Made by a program: the position numbers and the translations under genes
Shown here: positions 26,123-34,240 of the stretch, piece by piece
Numbering within the stretch: the stretch's first letter is position 1
Layout: each line of letters starts with the position of its first letter
DNA from: Candidatus Dormiibacterota bacterium
Lineage (GTDB): Bacteria; Chloroflexota; Dormibacteria; Dormibacterales; Dormibacteraceae
Assembly: GCA_024280995.1 (NCBI GenBank)
Contig: JAMXLM010000028.1
Coordinates: 20,940 to 84,939 of the forward strand
Length of the DNA: 64,000 nucleotides
Direction: 5' to 3'
The notes under the pieces: model-generated
Told to the model about the DNA's origin: nothing
Database searches by the model: none
What the model saw: the letters and a program-made list of their open reading frames with translations, nothing else

Positions 26123-27106
26123 TCAGTCCGCCGCTCGCGTGCGGGGGTCGAGCAGCGCGGTGAGGAAGTCGGCCAGCAGCACCGCGACCAGGACGGCGAC
26201 CGTGATCAAAAGGAACAGTCCCTGCATCAACGCGAAGTCCTCGTTGTTGACGGCCTGGAGAAGCATGTAGCCCAGCCCGGGGTAGTTGAAGACGATCTCG
26301 ACCAGGATCGCGCCGCTGATGACAAATCCGAGCGACATCGCGAATCCGGTCAGGTTGGGCAGGATCGCGTTGCGTCCCGCGTACATGAACATGATGCGGA
26401 CCGGGGACAGGCCCTTTGCGCGGGCCATCTTCACGTAGTCCTCGGCCAGCGTCGTGATCATCGTGTTGCGCATCGTCAGGATCCATCCGCCGATCGAGGT
26501 GATGACGATGGTCAGGGCCGGGAGAAAGCCATGCCAGATCGCGTTGCCGATGAAGTCCCACGAGAGCTCGATGTGCTGGTGGAGGTCGTAGCCGAAGCCG
26601 AGCGGAAACCAGTTCAGGGTGAAGGAGAAGATGAGGATCGCGACCAGCGCGATCCAGAAGTAGGGGAACGCCGAAACCATGATGAAGACGGTCGGCAGGG
26701 CGCCGTCGAGGATCCCGCCTCGCCGCCACGCGCTCAGCATCCCCACGAGAGTCCCGAGGACGAAAGCGATCACCGTCGACAGTCCGACCAGGCCGACCGT
26801 CCACGGCAGCCCGACCATGATCGCCTTGCCCACCGACGACGGGAAGAACGTCAGCGACGTGCCGAGGTTGAGGTGGGCCATGTTCCAGAGGTACTCGCCG
26901 TACTGCTGGAGGAGGCTCTCGTCGGTGTGAAAGCCGAGAGCGATCTCGATCGTGCGGATGGTCTGCGGGCTGGCGCGGCCGTGAAAGCGGACCAGCATCG
27001 CCTCGGCCGGGCTGCCGGGCATGACGCGCGGGATGATGAAATTCATCGTCAGGGCGGCCCAGAGCGTGATCGCGAAGAACTCGAGTCGCCGGATCAGGTA
27101 AGTCAT
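26123..27106 (-). CDS. ABC transporter permease, OppB/DppB type
   Basis: 327 aa, six TM helices, starting MTYLIRRLEFFAITLWAAL and containing PRVMPGSPAEAML, typical of OppB/DppB. The coupling loop reads EDYVKMARAKGLSPVRIM. It is separated from the solute-binding protein gene by a 52-base gap that holds a perfect hairpin. Confidence 0.9.
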   Translation of the reverse strand: MTYLIRRLEFFAITLWAALTMNFIIPRVMPGSPAEAMLVRFHGRASPQTIRTIEIALGFHTDESLLQQYGEYLWNMAHLNLGTSLTFFPSSVGKAIMVGLPWTVGLVGLSTVIAFVLGTLVGMLSAWRRGGILDGALPTVFIMVSAFPYFWIALVAILIFSFTLNWFPLGFGYDLHQHIELSWDFIGNAIWHGFLPALTIVITSIGGWILTMRNTMITTLAEDYVKMARAKGLSPVRIMFMYAGRNAILPNLTGFAMSLGFVISGAILVEIVFNYPGLGYMLLQAVNNEDFALMQGLFLLITVAVLVAVLLADFLTALLDPRTRAAD

Positions 27107-27119
27107 GGGTTGTGGGGTT

Positions 27120-27146
27120 GGCGGCGAGGCATCACACCTCGCCGCC
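27120..27146 (-). terminator. Intercistronic hairpin after the binding-protein gene
   Basis: GGCGGCGAGG (27120-27129) and CCTCGCCGCC (27137-27146) form a perfect 10 bp stem with a 7-base loop, directly after the solute-binding-protein stop. No U-tract follows on the minus strand. Such hairpins usually stabilise the upstream message or partly terminate, giving more binding protein than permease. Confidence 0.6.
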
Positions 27147-27158
27147 TGGACGCAATTC

Positions 27159-28826
27159 TCAGCTCGTCTTGTAGAGGTGGATGAGCGTGACGCCCCAGTC
27201 GGGTAGGTTCCACGGCGCCGGCGCCGAGAACGGGTCGCTCTGGGTCGGCCATCCGCCGATGCTCTTCGTGGAGTACTCGTACCACGCGACTCCCTCCGTC
27301 ACCGGGATGACGGGGACGTCTTCAAGCATCGATTTCTGGATCTGACTCATGAGCTGGTGCTGCTTCGCCGAGTCGGTGCTCGCGGCGAACTGGTCGAAGA
27401 GCGCATCCACCGACGGGTTCTTGTACCGCTCGTAGTCGCCGCCGGCGATCTGGCCGATGTCGGCCGTGGTCTGGCTGTCGAGCGTGTTGCGCAGCTCGTA
27501 GAAGGGCGATGGACCGGGCGAGGTCGAAAGCGAGCCGTACGCCAGCTGGTAGTTCCCGGTGTAGAGGTCGTTCGCGTAGTCGTTCTGGTTCAGGTCGTGC
27601 TCTTTGATCTCGATTCCCATCGACTTCAGGTTCTGCGCGACCACCTGCAGGGATGCCGTCCAGTCCGTGTAGCCCGAGATGCTGATGATGTCGAAGGAGA
27701 GTCGCTTGCCCGAGCTGTCCGCGTAGATCCCGTCCGACCCTTTGGTGTAGCCGGCGGCCTGCAGCACCTGCGCCGCCTTGTTGGGATCGAACTTGTACCC
27801 GTACTTGTTGAGCTGCGATTGGTCGACCCAGCTCGAGAAGGTCGGCGTGAGCACTCCGGTCTGGTTGCCGGCCGGCTCGTAGCCGTACTCGCCGTTCTGC
27901 GACACCTTGGACCGGTCGATCCCGAAGGCCATCGCCTGGCGCACCGCCTTGTCGCTGAGCAGAGGCCGCGTCTGGTTGATCCAGATGTTGATGTTGTCGA
28001 TCGGCGGGAACCAGTAGTGGTTGTGCGTCTTGTCCTTGTTGAGGTAGTAGGTCTGGATGTTGGGGATGAACTGGCCGCCCCAATCCGCGTTGCCGGCAGC
28101 CAGGAACTGGTTGGCGGGGTCGTTGTCGGTGAACGCGGGGTAGTCGACCTCCTGAATGTACGGAAGGCCCTTCTGCCAGTAGGTGGGGTTCTTCAGGTAC
28201 TTGATGTTCTGGGGCGTGCAGTCGCTCATCGTGAACGGACCCGTGCCGACCGGCTTGGGCACGGCGGCGGTCGGGTCGCTCAGCGTCGACCAGATGTGCT
28301 TCGGCACGATCGGCGTCTGGGCGGCCACCTGGTAGAAGTCCGGGACGGCGGCGGACTGGAACGTGAAGACGATCTTGTCCGTGCCCTGCTCCTGGACATC
28401 CGACAGAAGAGACCACGCCGACTGCAGGTCGAGCGACGAGTTCTTCTTCAAGAGCTGGAACGAGAACAGGACGTCGTCGGCGCTGAACGGCTGGCCGTCG
28501 CTCCACTGCACGCCGGACCGGATGGTCACCGTCAGCGTCTTGTTGTCGCTGCTCCATGAATACGCGCTCGCGAGGTAGGGCGTCTTCTTGTCCGTCAGGA
28601 GGTTGTCGTAGACCAGCGGCTCGTAAACAGTCCCAAAGGAGAGGAAGTTCACGGCGCCGTTGTACGGGTTGAAGTCGCAGGTCCACGTGGTGCCGCTCTC
28701 GTTGTCGATCGTGACGGTGCCACCCGCCTGGCGCTGCACGTTGGCGGCCGGCGAGCTGCCGCCGCAGGCAGTGAGCAGCAGCATCCCCGCCGCCAGGCCG
28801 CTTGCGAATCGCCGAGGTCCCCTCAT
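27159..28826 (-). CDS. ABC transporter solute-binding lipoprotein, family 5 (SBP_bac_5)
   Basis: 555 aa. Lipoprotein signal ending LLLTACGGS; then the large class C fold with GTVYEPLVYDNLL, VQWSDGQPFSADDVLFSFQLL and VRQAMAFGIDRSKV motifs. ATG overlaps the ROK stop (ATGA) and AGGAGGT lies just upstream. Family 5 proteins bind peptides, nickel or, in several bacteria, cello- and other oligosaccharides. A sugar ligand is favoured here because the first genes of the unit encode a ROK regulator and a GH4 glycosidase. Confidence 0.9.
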   Translation of the reverse strand: MRGPRRFASGLAAGMLLLTACGGSSPAANVQRQAGGTVTIDNESGTTWTCDFNPYNGAVNFLSFGTVYEPLVYDNLLTDKKTPYLASAYSWSSDNKTLTVTIRSGVQWSDGQPFSADDVLFSFQLLKKNSSLDLQSAWSLLSDVQEQGTDKIVFTFQSAAVPDFYQVAAQTPIVPKHIWSTLSDPTAAVPKPVGTGPFTMSDCTPQNIKYLKNPTYWQKGLPYIQEVDYPAFTDNDPANQFLAAGNADWGGQFIPNIQTYYLNKDKTHNHYWFPPIDNINIWINQTRPLLSDKAVRQAMAFGIDRSKVSQNGEYGYEPAGNQTGVLTPTFSSWVDQSQLNKYGYKFDPNKAAQVLQAAGYTKGSDGIYADSSGKRLSFDIISISGYTDWTASLQVVAQNLKSMGIEIKEHDLNQNDYANDLYTGNYQLAYGSLSTSPGPSPFYELRNTLDSQTTADIGQIAGGDYERYKNPSVDALFDQFAASTDSAKQHQLMSQIQKSMLEDVPVIPVTEGVAWYEYSTKSIGGWPTQSDPFSAPAPWNLPDWGVTLIHLYKTS

Positions 28827-30082
28827 GCCGATACCTCCTGTATGTGCCGCGATGGTGTACGTGCGAAAACCCTGTCCCTGGCAACCTCGAGCGCGGTGGC
28901 TATCGCCCCGCGCAGAACAGCGTCGTCTCCGAGCGCCGAGACCGCGACCCTCGGCCGGAACGGAAGGAGCTGGCGCAGCTCGCGCTCAATCGGATCCACG
29001 AGCAGGTCGCCGTTGCGGCCGATGCCGCCGCCAAGGATCACGAGCTCGGGATCGAGCACCGGTGTGACCGTGGCGATCGCCATCCCGAGCATCGCGGCCT
29101 CGGCCAGGACCACGCGGGTCGCCGTCGCGTTTCCGCGCCGTGCGGCGACGAAGATCCGCTCGGGCGTCAGAGGCGCTTGCATGCCGAGCCGTCGAGCGGT
29201 GCGGACGATGCCGGCCGCGGCGGCCGCCTCCTCGAACGCGCCGCGCCGCCGATTGGACGGGTCGCGCGGGTCGCCCTTGCCGAGAGGCATGTACGCGACC
29301 TCGCCCGCGGCGCCGTGCGCCCCACGGTAAAGACGGCCGTCGATGACGAGCGCCATCCCGACGCCTGTGCCAACCGACAGGAAGACGAAGTTGTGCACGT
29401 TGCGACCGAGGCCGTCGGCGCGCTCGGCCAGGGCGGCGAGATTGACGTCGTTCTCAAAGCTGACGTTTGTGCCGAGCTCCTCGCGCACCGCCTGGACCAG
29501 CCCGCTTCGGCCCCAGCCCGGCAGGTTCGGCGCCATGGCCACGTAGCCGTGCGCCGGGTCGAAGACTCCGGGGCTGCCGACCGTCGCGTGGGTGACCTGC
29601 GACCAGTCGACGCCCGCCTCCGAGGCCAACCGTCGCGCGATTCCTCCGAGCTGGCCGATGAGGCTCCGGGCACTGGCTACCCGGGCGCGCTCGTCTCGCC
29701 TCGCCACGACGGTGCCGGCGATGTCGGCGATCGCGGCGCGGACCCACTTGCGTCCGATGTCGACGCCGACGACCCATCCGGCTGAGGGGTTGAGCTCGTA
29801 GAGCAGGGCGCTGGGCCCTCGCTCGCCCCGCGAGCGGCCGACCTCGCGTACGAGGTGGGCGTCGAGCAGGCCGCCGAGGGCGAGCGAGACGGTCGGCTTG
29901 GAGAGGCCGCTGACCCTCGCCACCTGCGCGCGCGATAGCGGGCCCTGGTGGTGGATCAGGTCGAGGACGGTCCGCTCATTGATGGCGCGCAGAAGGCTCG
30001 GGGTGCCGACCGTGATCGGCGCAGGCCCGCGCAGCCCTCCGTGCTGAGGCCTACGCCCGATGGTCGCCTGGGCTCCATCCAT
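28823..30082 (-). CDS. ROK family transcriptional repressor
   Basis: 419 aa. N-terminal winged HTH (about 30-85: RTVLDLIHHQGPLSRAQVAR, SGLSKPTVSLALGGLL), then a ROK sugar-kinase-like domain with VGVDIGRKWVRAAI, FENDVNLAALAE and ILGGGIGRNGD. The usual Cys-rich zinc motif is replaced by KGDPRDPSNRRRGAFEE, so it probably lacks bound Zn. It is likely a sugar-responsive repressor of its own operon, since a palindrome lies at its start codon. Confidence 0.9.
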   Translation of the reverse strand: MDGAQATIGRRPQHGGLRGPAPITVGTPSLLRAINERTVLDLIHHQGPLSRAQVARVSGLSKPTVSLALGGLLDAHLVREVGRSRGERGPSALLYELNPSAGWVVGVDIGRKWVRAAIADIAGTVVARRDERARVASARSLIGQLGGIARRLASEAGVDWSQVTHATVGSPGVFDPAHGYVAMAPNLPGWGRSGLVQAVREELGTNVSFENDVNLAALAERADGLGRNVHNFVFLSVGTGVGMALVIDGRLYRGAHGAAGEVAYMPLGKGDPRDPSNRRRGAFEEAAAAAGIVRTARRLGMQAPLTPERIFVAARRGNATATRVVLAEAAMLGMAIATVTPVLDPELVILGGGIGRNGDLLVDPIERELRQLLPFRPRVAVSALGDDAVLRGAIATALEVARDRVFARTPSRHIQEVSA

Positions 30083-30087
30083 AGTTA

Positions 30088-30102
30088 GTAAGAATTCCTT
30101 AC
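30088..30102. promoter_or_regulatory. Palindromic operator candidate for the ROK repressor
   Basis: GTAAG-AATTC-CTTAC, five-base arms perfect, with AT-rich flanks. It lies five bases before ATG 30082 and would cover the start region of the ROK-ABC operon, so binding would block transcription or translation. ROK repressors typically bind AT-rich inverted repeats of this kind. Confidence 0.6.
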
Positions 30103-30145
30103 CGTGAGACCTTAACCCCTGCCGGTGATCTCGTCAAGGAGGTGC

Positions 30146-31426
30146 TCAGCCTCGGGTGAAGAAGCGCGGGAGATGGTCGCGGTTCGCCTCGAGGAGCGCG
30201 TCGAAGAGCGGCCGAGCGACGTTGTACCGCGCGACCAACGGGTTCGCGAGCAGAGCCTTCAGTCCGGCTTCGCGGTCCCCGTCGACCGCGGCCTTCACAG
30301 TCAGGCGTTCGTAAGCCTTGACCTGCTGGACGAGGCCAAGCATCTCCGGGGCGAGCGCATCAAGGGCGTCGGCTTTTGCGCCGTCCGCGCCCACGTTCGC
30401 GGGGATCTCGACCACAGCGTCGTCGGGGAGGTCGGGCAGCGCCCCGTCGTTGCGCACGTCCACGACCTGGACGTCGCCGGTGTCCGCGTGAAGTGAGGCG
30501 ATGAGCTGGGCCGCGGCCTCGCTGTAGTAGGCGCCGCCGCGCTTCTCCAGCAGCGCCGGCTTCTCGGCCAGGTTGGTGTCGCGATACATCTCGAGCAGAC
30601 CGCGCTCGATGGCCATGACCTCCTCCGCCCGCGATCGCTTCGCGCCCGAGATCTGCTCGCGCAGGACCTCGTCGGTCGAGTAGTAGTAGCGCAGGTAGTA
30701 GGACGGCACCGCCTTGAGCAGGTGGATCAGGCCCACGGGGATGCCGATCTGGCCGGCGACCTCGTCCGCGTCACTCTCGATCAATTCCGGCAGCCGGTCC
30801 TCGCCGTCGAGCAGCACCTTGCGCTCCCACGTCAGGTGGTTGAGGCCGACGTGGTCGAGCTGGACCCTTTCGGGCGCGGCATCGAGCAGTCGCGCGAACT
30901 GGCGCTGGAAGCCCATCGCCGAGTTGCAGAGCCCGATCGCGCGGTGGCCCTGGTCCAGCAGCGCCTGCATCACGATGCCGACAGGGTTCGTGAAGTCGAC
31001 CAGCCAGGCGCCTCTCGCGCCGCGTCTCTCAGTCTCCTCGGCGATGTCGAGGACCACCGGCACGGTGCGGAGGGCTTTGGCAAAACCGCCTGGGCCCGTC
31101 GTCTCCTGGCCGATGCATCCGAACTCGAGCGGCAGCGTCTCGTCGACGAGCCTCGCCGCCTGGCCGCCGACGCGGAGCTGGACGATGACGAAGCTCGCGC
31201 CGTCCAGGGCCTTCGCGCGATCCTTCGTGGTCACGAGCCGGCCCGGCCATTCGTGCTTCTCCAGGATTCGCCGTGCGAGGCCGCCCACGACCTCGAGGCG
31301 CTCGTCGTCGATGTCGTGGAGGACGAGCTCATCGACCGGTATCCGGTCGCGGCGAACGTGGAAACCCTCGATGAGCTCTGGCGTGTAGGTGCTGCCGCCG
31401 CCGACGACCGCAATCTTTACCCCCAC
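30146..31426 (-). CDS. GH4 glycosidase, 6-phospho-beta-glucosidase-like
   Basis: 426 aa from GTG. NAD-binding GGGSTYTPELIEG at the N-terminus, metal-ligand Cys in LCNSAMGFQRQ, His in LNHLTW, FTNPVGIVMQAL and the YYYSTDEVL segment, as in LicH/CelF enzymes that use NAD+ and Mn2+. It would hydrolyse phosphorylated beta-glucosides, but the local uptake system is an ABC transporter, not a PTS, so a separate phosphorylation step (possibly the divergent kinase at 31450) is needed. TACGAT lies eight bases before the start. Confidence 0.88.
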   Translation of the reverse strand: MGVKIAVVGGGSTYTPELIEGFHVRRDRIPVDELVLHDIDDERLEVVGGLARRILEKHEWPGRLVTTKDRAKALDGASFVIVQLRVGGQAARLVDETLPLEFGCIGQETTGPGGFAKALRTVPVVLDIAEETERRGARGAWLVDFTNPVGIVMQALLDQGHRAIGLCNSAMGFQRQFARLLDAAPERVQLDHVGLNHLTWERKVLLDGEDRLPELIESDADEVAGQIGIPVGLIHLLKAVPSYYLRYYYSTDEVLREQISGAKRSRAEEVMAIERGLLEMYRDTNLAEKPALLEKRGGAYYSEAAAQLIASLHADTGDVQVVDVRNDGALPDLPDDAVVEIPANVGADGAKADALDALAPEMLGLVQQVKAYERLTVKAAVDGDREAGLKALLANPLVARYNVARPLFDALLEANRDHLPRFFTRG

Positions 31427-31449
31427 AGCGCGGCATCGTACGCGAGAAT

Positions 31450-32490
31450 ATGGACAAATTGTTAGGGAAGTTTCCAGATAAGGCCAAGGCGATCCTTGCG
31501 GTCGATGGTGGAGCGTCGAAGGTCGACGTCGCGCTCATCGACGTCGAGGGCAACGTGCACTCGGCGGTTCGCCGCCACGGTCGTTTCAATTTCGGCCTGG
31601 GCTCGAACGGCTCGTTCGACGGGCTGGCGGGCGCGGTCAGTGCCGCGACGGATGGTCAGGTACCGGGGCTGGGTGTTTTTTGCGTCGCCGGCGCGGACCT
31701 GGCGCTCGACGACCGGCGCATCGAGGCCCAGCTCGTGGGTCACGGGTGGACCACGAGGACCATCGTTCGCAACGACACTTTCGCGGTCCTGCGCGCCGGC
31801 ACCGACAGGAAGTGGGGAGTGGCCGTGGTGTGCGGGACGGGCATGAATTGCGCGGCCGTCGGCCCAACCGGCCGGTCGGTGCGGTTTCCATCGTTCGGCG
31901 AGCTGTCAGGCGACCGCGCGCACGGAGGCGGCTGGCTGGGCCGCACCGCCCTCGGCGTGGCCATCCGGGCACGCGACGGGCGAGGACCGCGGACCATGCT
32001 CGAGGAGCTGGTGCCGGCCTACTTCGGCATGTCGCGGCCGCACGCGGTGATGGAGGCGGTCTACGTCGGCACGCTGAACATCCTCAGGCTCGCCGAGCTG
32101 GCGCCACTGGTGTTCAAGGCCGCTCGCGCGAAGGACGAGGTCGCGCGGGGCATGATCGACGAGATGGCGGATGAGATCGTCATCACGGCGAATGCGGCAA
32201 TTCGCCGGCTGCGCCTGACGCGGAGCGACGTGCAGGTGGTGCTCGGAGGAGGGGTTCTGCGCGCGGCGGACAAGAAGCTCCTCGGCCGGATCCGTGAGGG
32301 GATCGTGGCGCTGGCGCCACGTGCGCAGATCGTGCAGCTGGAGGCGCCTCCGATTCTGGGCGCGGGCCTGATAGGGCTCGATCTGATGCAGGCGCCGGCC
32401 GCTGCGCGAGAACGGCTGCGGCGCTCGCTCACGCACTCAAGGCTCGCCGGACGATCCCGGGGACATCGCCCGAAAGATCCGATGCGGTGA
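31450..32490 (+). CDS. BadF/BadG/BcrA/BcrD-type sugar kinase (N-acetylglucosamine kinase-like)
   Basis: 346 aa. ASKHA fold: phosphate-1 AILAVDGGASKVDVAL, RNDTFAVLRAGT, phosphate-2 VVCGTGMNC, then GDRAHGGGWLGRTALG and adenosine motif VVLGGGVLR. It is transcribed divergently from the GH4 gene with only 23 bases between starts, so both promoters overlap. It probably phosphorylates GlcNAc, MurNAc or glucose released from imported saccharide. The C-terminal ~20 residues overlap the convergent DUF559 gene and look like a non-conserved tail. TTG at 31459 is another possible start. Confidence 0.85.
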   Translation: MDKLLGKFPDKAKAILAVDGGASKVDVALIDVEGNVHSAVRRHGRFNFGLGSNGSFDGLAGAVSAATDGQVPGLGVFCVAGADLALDDRRIEAQLVGHGWTTRTIVRNDTFAVLRAGTDRKWGVAVVCGTGMNCAAVGPTGRSVRFPSFGELSGDRAHGGGWLGRTALGVAIRARDGRGPRTMLEELVPAYFGMSRPHAVMEAVYVGTLNILRLAELAPLVFKAARAKDEVARGMIDEMADEIVITANAAIRRLRLTRSDVQVVLGGGVLRAADKKLLGRIREGIVALAPRAQIVQLEAPPILGAGLIGLDLMQAPAAARERLRRSLTHSRLAGRSRGHRPKDPMR

Positions 32491-33202
32491 AACGCGGAAC
32501 GCGGTAGCCGGCGTTGGTCAGGCGATTCTGCCGCCGATTGTCGGCGACCAGGCTGTCGCGATGACTGCCGCCGTCGTACTCAATGACGAGTCGCTGATCG
32601 GGGTAGTACAGGTCGACGCGAGCGATGAAGGGGTCGCCGAGCGTGACCTGAACACGAGGTCGTGCTAGGCCCGCAAGTACCAGCTTGAGACGCAATCTCG
32701 TCTCCATCGGGCTCTCGGTCGCAGACTCGCACAATTCCGCGAGACGTCCAGGGAGGCGGTCTCGACTGACGACTCTCCGGTGGAGGGCCATGTCGGAGAT
32801 GACCACCGCCTCGACCAGCGGGAGCTTCTTCGCGAGGTCCGCAATCGTGCGTAAGGCCGAAGTAACTCGGAGTCCGTGCCGGGTTGTCACGTCGTCTGCA
32901 GTCAGAAGAGATCGCCGGATCTTCATGCCCACGCGGCGCGACACGGGGGGTCTCACGGTCGCTTCGATGACATCGAGTTGCGAGATCAGGCCATGAAGGA
33001 ATCCAGCCGTACGCCCGGAGAAGACAGCGTCGTCTGGAAGGCGTAATCGTGCGGCTTTGAGCCTGACCATCGGGTCATCGGCAATCTCGCGCCTTGCGTA
33101 GACGCGCGGCCCGAGGCGCCGCCATCTCGCTCCCAGGAGCTGTGCCCGAGTCAATCCGTGGCGCCGCGCTTCTTCCAGGTCGACAGGGTCTGAACTGAGC
33201 AT
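32429..33202 (-). CDS. DUF559/Vsr-fold domain protein with AbiEi-like N-terminus
   Basis: 257 aa. N-terminal HTH-like region resembling the AbiEi antitoxin family (EEARRHGLTRAQLLGARWRRLGPRVYARR, short parts only), a middle helical part, and a C-terminal DUF559 domain with RVDLYYPDQRLVIEYDGGSHR, which conserves the Asp and Glu of PD-(D/E)XK nucleases. These proteins are abundant in Actinobacteria, usually alone, and their role is unknown. No AbiEii-type toxin is adjacent. It overlaps the kinase 3' end by 62 bases. Confidence 0.75.
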   Translation of the reverse strand: MLSSDPVDLEEARRHGLTRAQLLGARWRRLGPRVYARREIADDPMVRLKAARLRLPDDAVFSGRTAGFLHGLISQLDVIEATVRPPVSRRVGMKIRRSLLTADDVTTRHGLRVTSALRTIADLAKKLPLVEAVVISDMALHRRVVSRDRLPGRLAELCESATESPMETRLRLKLVLAGLARPRVQVTLGDPFIARVDLYYPDQRLVIEYDGGSHRDSLVADNRRQNRLTNAGYRVPRFTASDLSGDVPGIVRRALSA

Positions 33203-33325
33203 TCGGAAGCAGGTTGAACGCGCCGGGGCCGCAATTCAACCCTGCCCGTTAATGGCGAATGTGCGCTCTGATCGGTCCGCTCCGAGAAAACACCTAACAG
33301 AGCGCACACTCTCGGCCGATCCTAA

Positions 33326-33343
33326 AAGTGGTATTGACCACTT
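33326..33343. promoter_or_regulatory. DasR-like (dre-type) operator
   Basis: AAGTGGTATTGACCACTT: 7-base perfect arms around ATTG. The core AGTGGT-N4-ACCACT closely matches the dre site recognised by the GntR/HutC regulator DasR of Streptomyces, which senses glucosamine-6-phosphate. It lies 70 bases before the local HutC-type regulator and its amino-sugar operon, so autoregulation by that protein is very likely. Confidence 0.75.
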
Positions 33344-33360
33344 AGCCAGTTTGTGCTTAA

Positions 33361-33389
33361 CTGCCCTCCTGTGAAGTCGGGGAGGGCAG
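33361..33389 (+). other. Leader hairpin before the GntR gene
   Basis: CTGCCCTCC (33361-33369) pairs perfectly with GGAGGGCAG (33381-33389) across an 11-base loop. A smaller palindrome ACCACTTGGT follows at 33391-33400, just before AAGGCG and ATG 33413. The hairpin would form in the mRNA leader. Confidence 0.5.
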
Positions 33390-33412
33390 TACCACTTGGT
33401 TAAGGCGAATCG

Positions 33413-34240
33413 ATGAGCAAGCAGGAAGAGACGCGCGACCGCGTCCTTGACCTGGTCGAATCTCTCGAGGTCGGACGGCCGATCCCGGCCGAGCGCCAGC
33501 TCGCTGTCGACCTCGGCGTCTCCCGCCTCACGGTCCGCGCCGCGCTCGATGAGCTGGTCCGGGACGGCTACCTCGACCGCCGCCACGGCAGCGGCACCTA
33601 CGTCACCGAGCCGAAGATCGCACAGCCGCTCACGTTGACCTCCTTCAGCGAGGACATGCGCCGGCGCGGGATGACGCCCGGAAGCCGGACGCTCGAGCTG
33701 ACCACCACGACCGCCGGCGCGCGCCTCGCCCACAGGCTCGGGGTCTCGCCCGAGGCCAGGCTTGTGCGAGTCAAGCGTCTTCGCCTCGCCGACAACCAGC
33801 CGATGGCGATGGAGGTACTGCACGTCCCGGAGGCCCTGGTCCCGGGACTGACCAGGCAGGACTTCGAGGACCACTCGTTCTATGAGCTGCTCAGGGAGCG
33901 TTACAGCATCACCATCGCGAGCGGCGCACAGTCCATCGAACCCACCGTGACCAGCGAAGAGGAGTCAGAGGTCCTGAACGTCCCTCTTCACACGCCTGCA
34001 TTTCTCTTCGAGCGGACGACTGCCTCCGAGTCAGGGCGGATCGTCGAGTTCGTCCGCTCCATCTATCGCGGCGACCGTTATCGCCTGGTCGCCGACCTCG
34101 TACCGCAGCGAAGCCGCAACGGGCGCTCGGCCGGCGCCCCCCGCGCGGACGCAAGCGGGAGCCCGAGGGAACGTCGAGGCGACCACCACGATGGCGCTCC
34201 CGCGCCGCATTCATCCAACAGGGGGAAAAACGCCAGATGA
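33413..34240 (+). CDS. GntR family regulator, HutC/DasR subfamily (UTRA domain)
   Basis: 275 aa. Winged HTH at about residues 5-70 (IPAERQLAVDLGVSRLTVRAAL, HGSGTYV) and UTRA effector domain at about 80-230 (FSEDMRRRGMTPGS, VKRLRLADNQPMAMEVLHVP, SIYRGDRYRLVADL). A 45-residue Arg/Ser/Pro-rich tail follows the usual UTRA end. It probably senses an amino-sugar phosphate and represses the operon through the palindrome at 33326. The stop overlaps the next ATG (ATGA). Confidence 0.92.
   Translation: MSKQEETRDRVLDLVESLEVGRPIPAERQLAVDLGVSRLTVRAALDELVRDGYLDRRHGSGTYVTEPKIAQPLTLTSFSEDMRRRGMTPGSRTLELTTTTAGARLAHRLGVSPEARLVRVKRLRLADNQPMAMEVLHVPEALVPGLTRQDFEDHSFYELLRERYSITIASGAQSIEPTVTSEEESEVLNVPLHTPAFLFERTTASESGRIVEFVRSIYRGDRYRLVADLVPQRSRNGRSAGAPRADASGSPRERRGDHHDGAPAPHSSNRGKNAR

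Larger units (their letters stand above)
33203..33412. other. Divergent regulatory region with nested inverted repeats
   Basis: 210 bases between DUF559 and the GntR regulator. It contains TGTGCGCTCTG (33260-33270)/CAGAGCGCACA (33298-33308), a perfect 11 bp inverted repeat; a second set GATCGG (33270-33275)/CCGATC (33316-33321) and CCGAGA (33282-33287)/TCTCGG (33310-33315), which would pair in an alternative fold; the DasR-like palindrome at 33326; and a hairpin at 33361. Confidence 0.7.

Noticed and set aside
32429..33202. Type IV toxin-antitoxin (AbiE) system
   Set aside because: The AbiEi-like N-terminal resemblance is weak and no AbiEii-type nucleotidyltransferase is adjacent; the DUF559 gene appears solitary.
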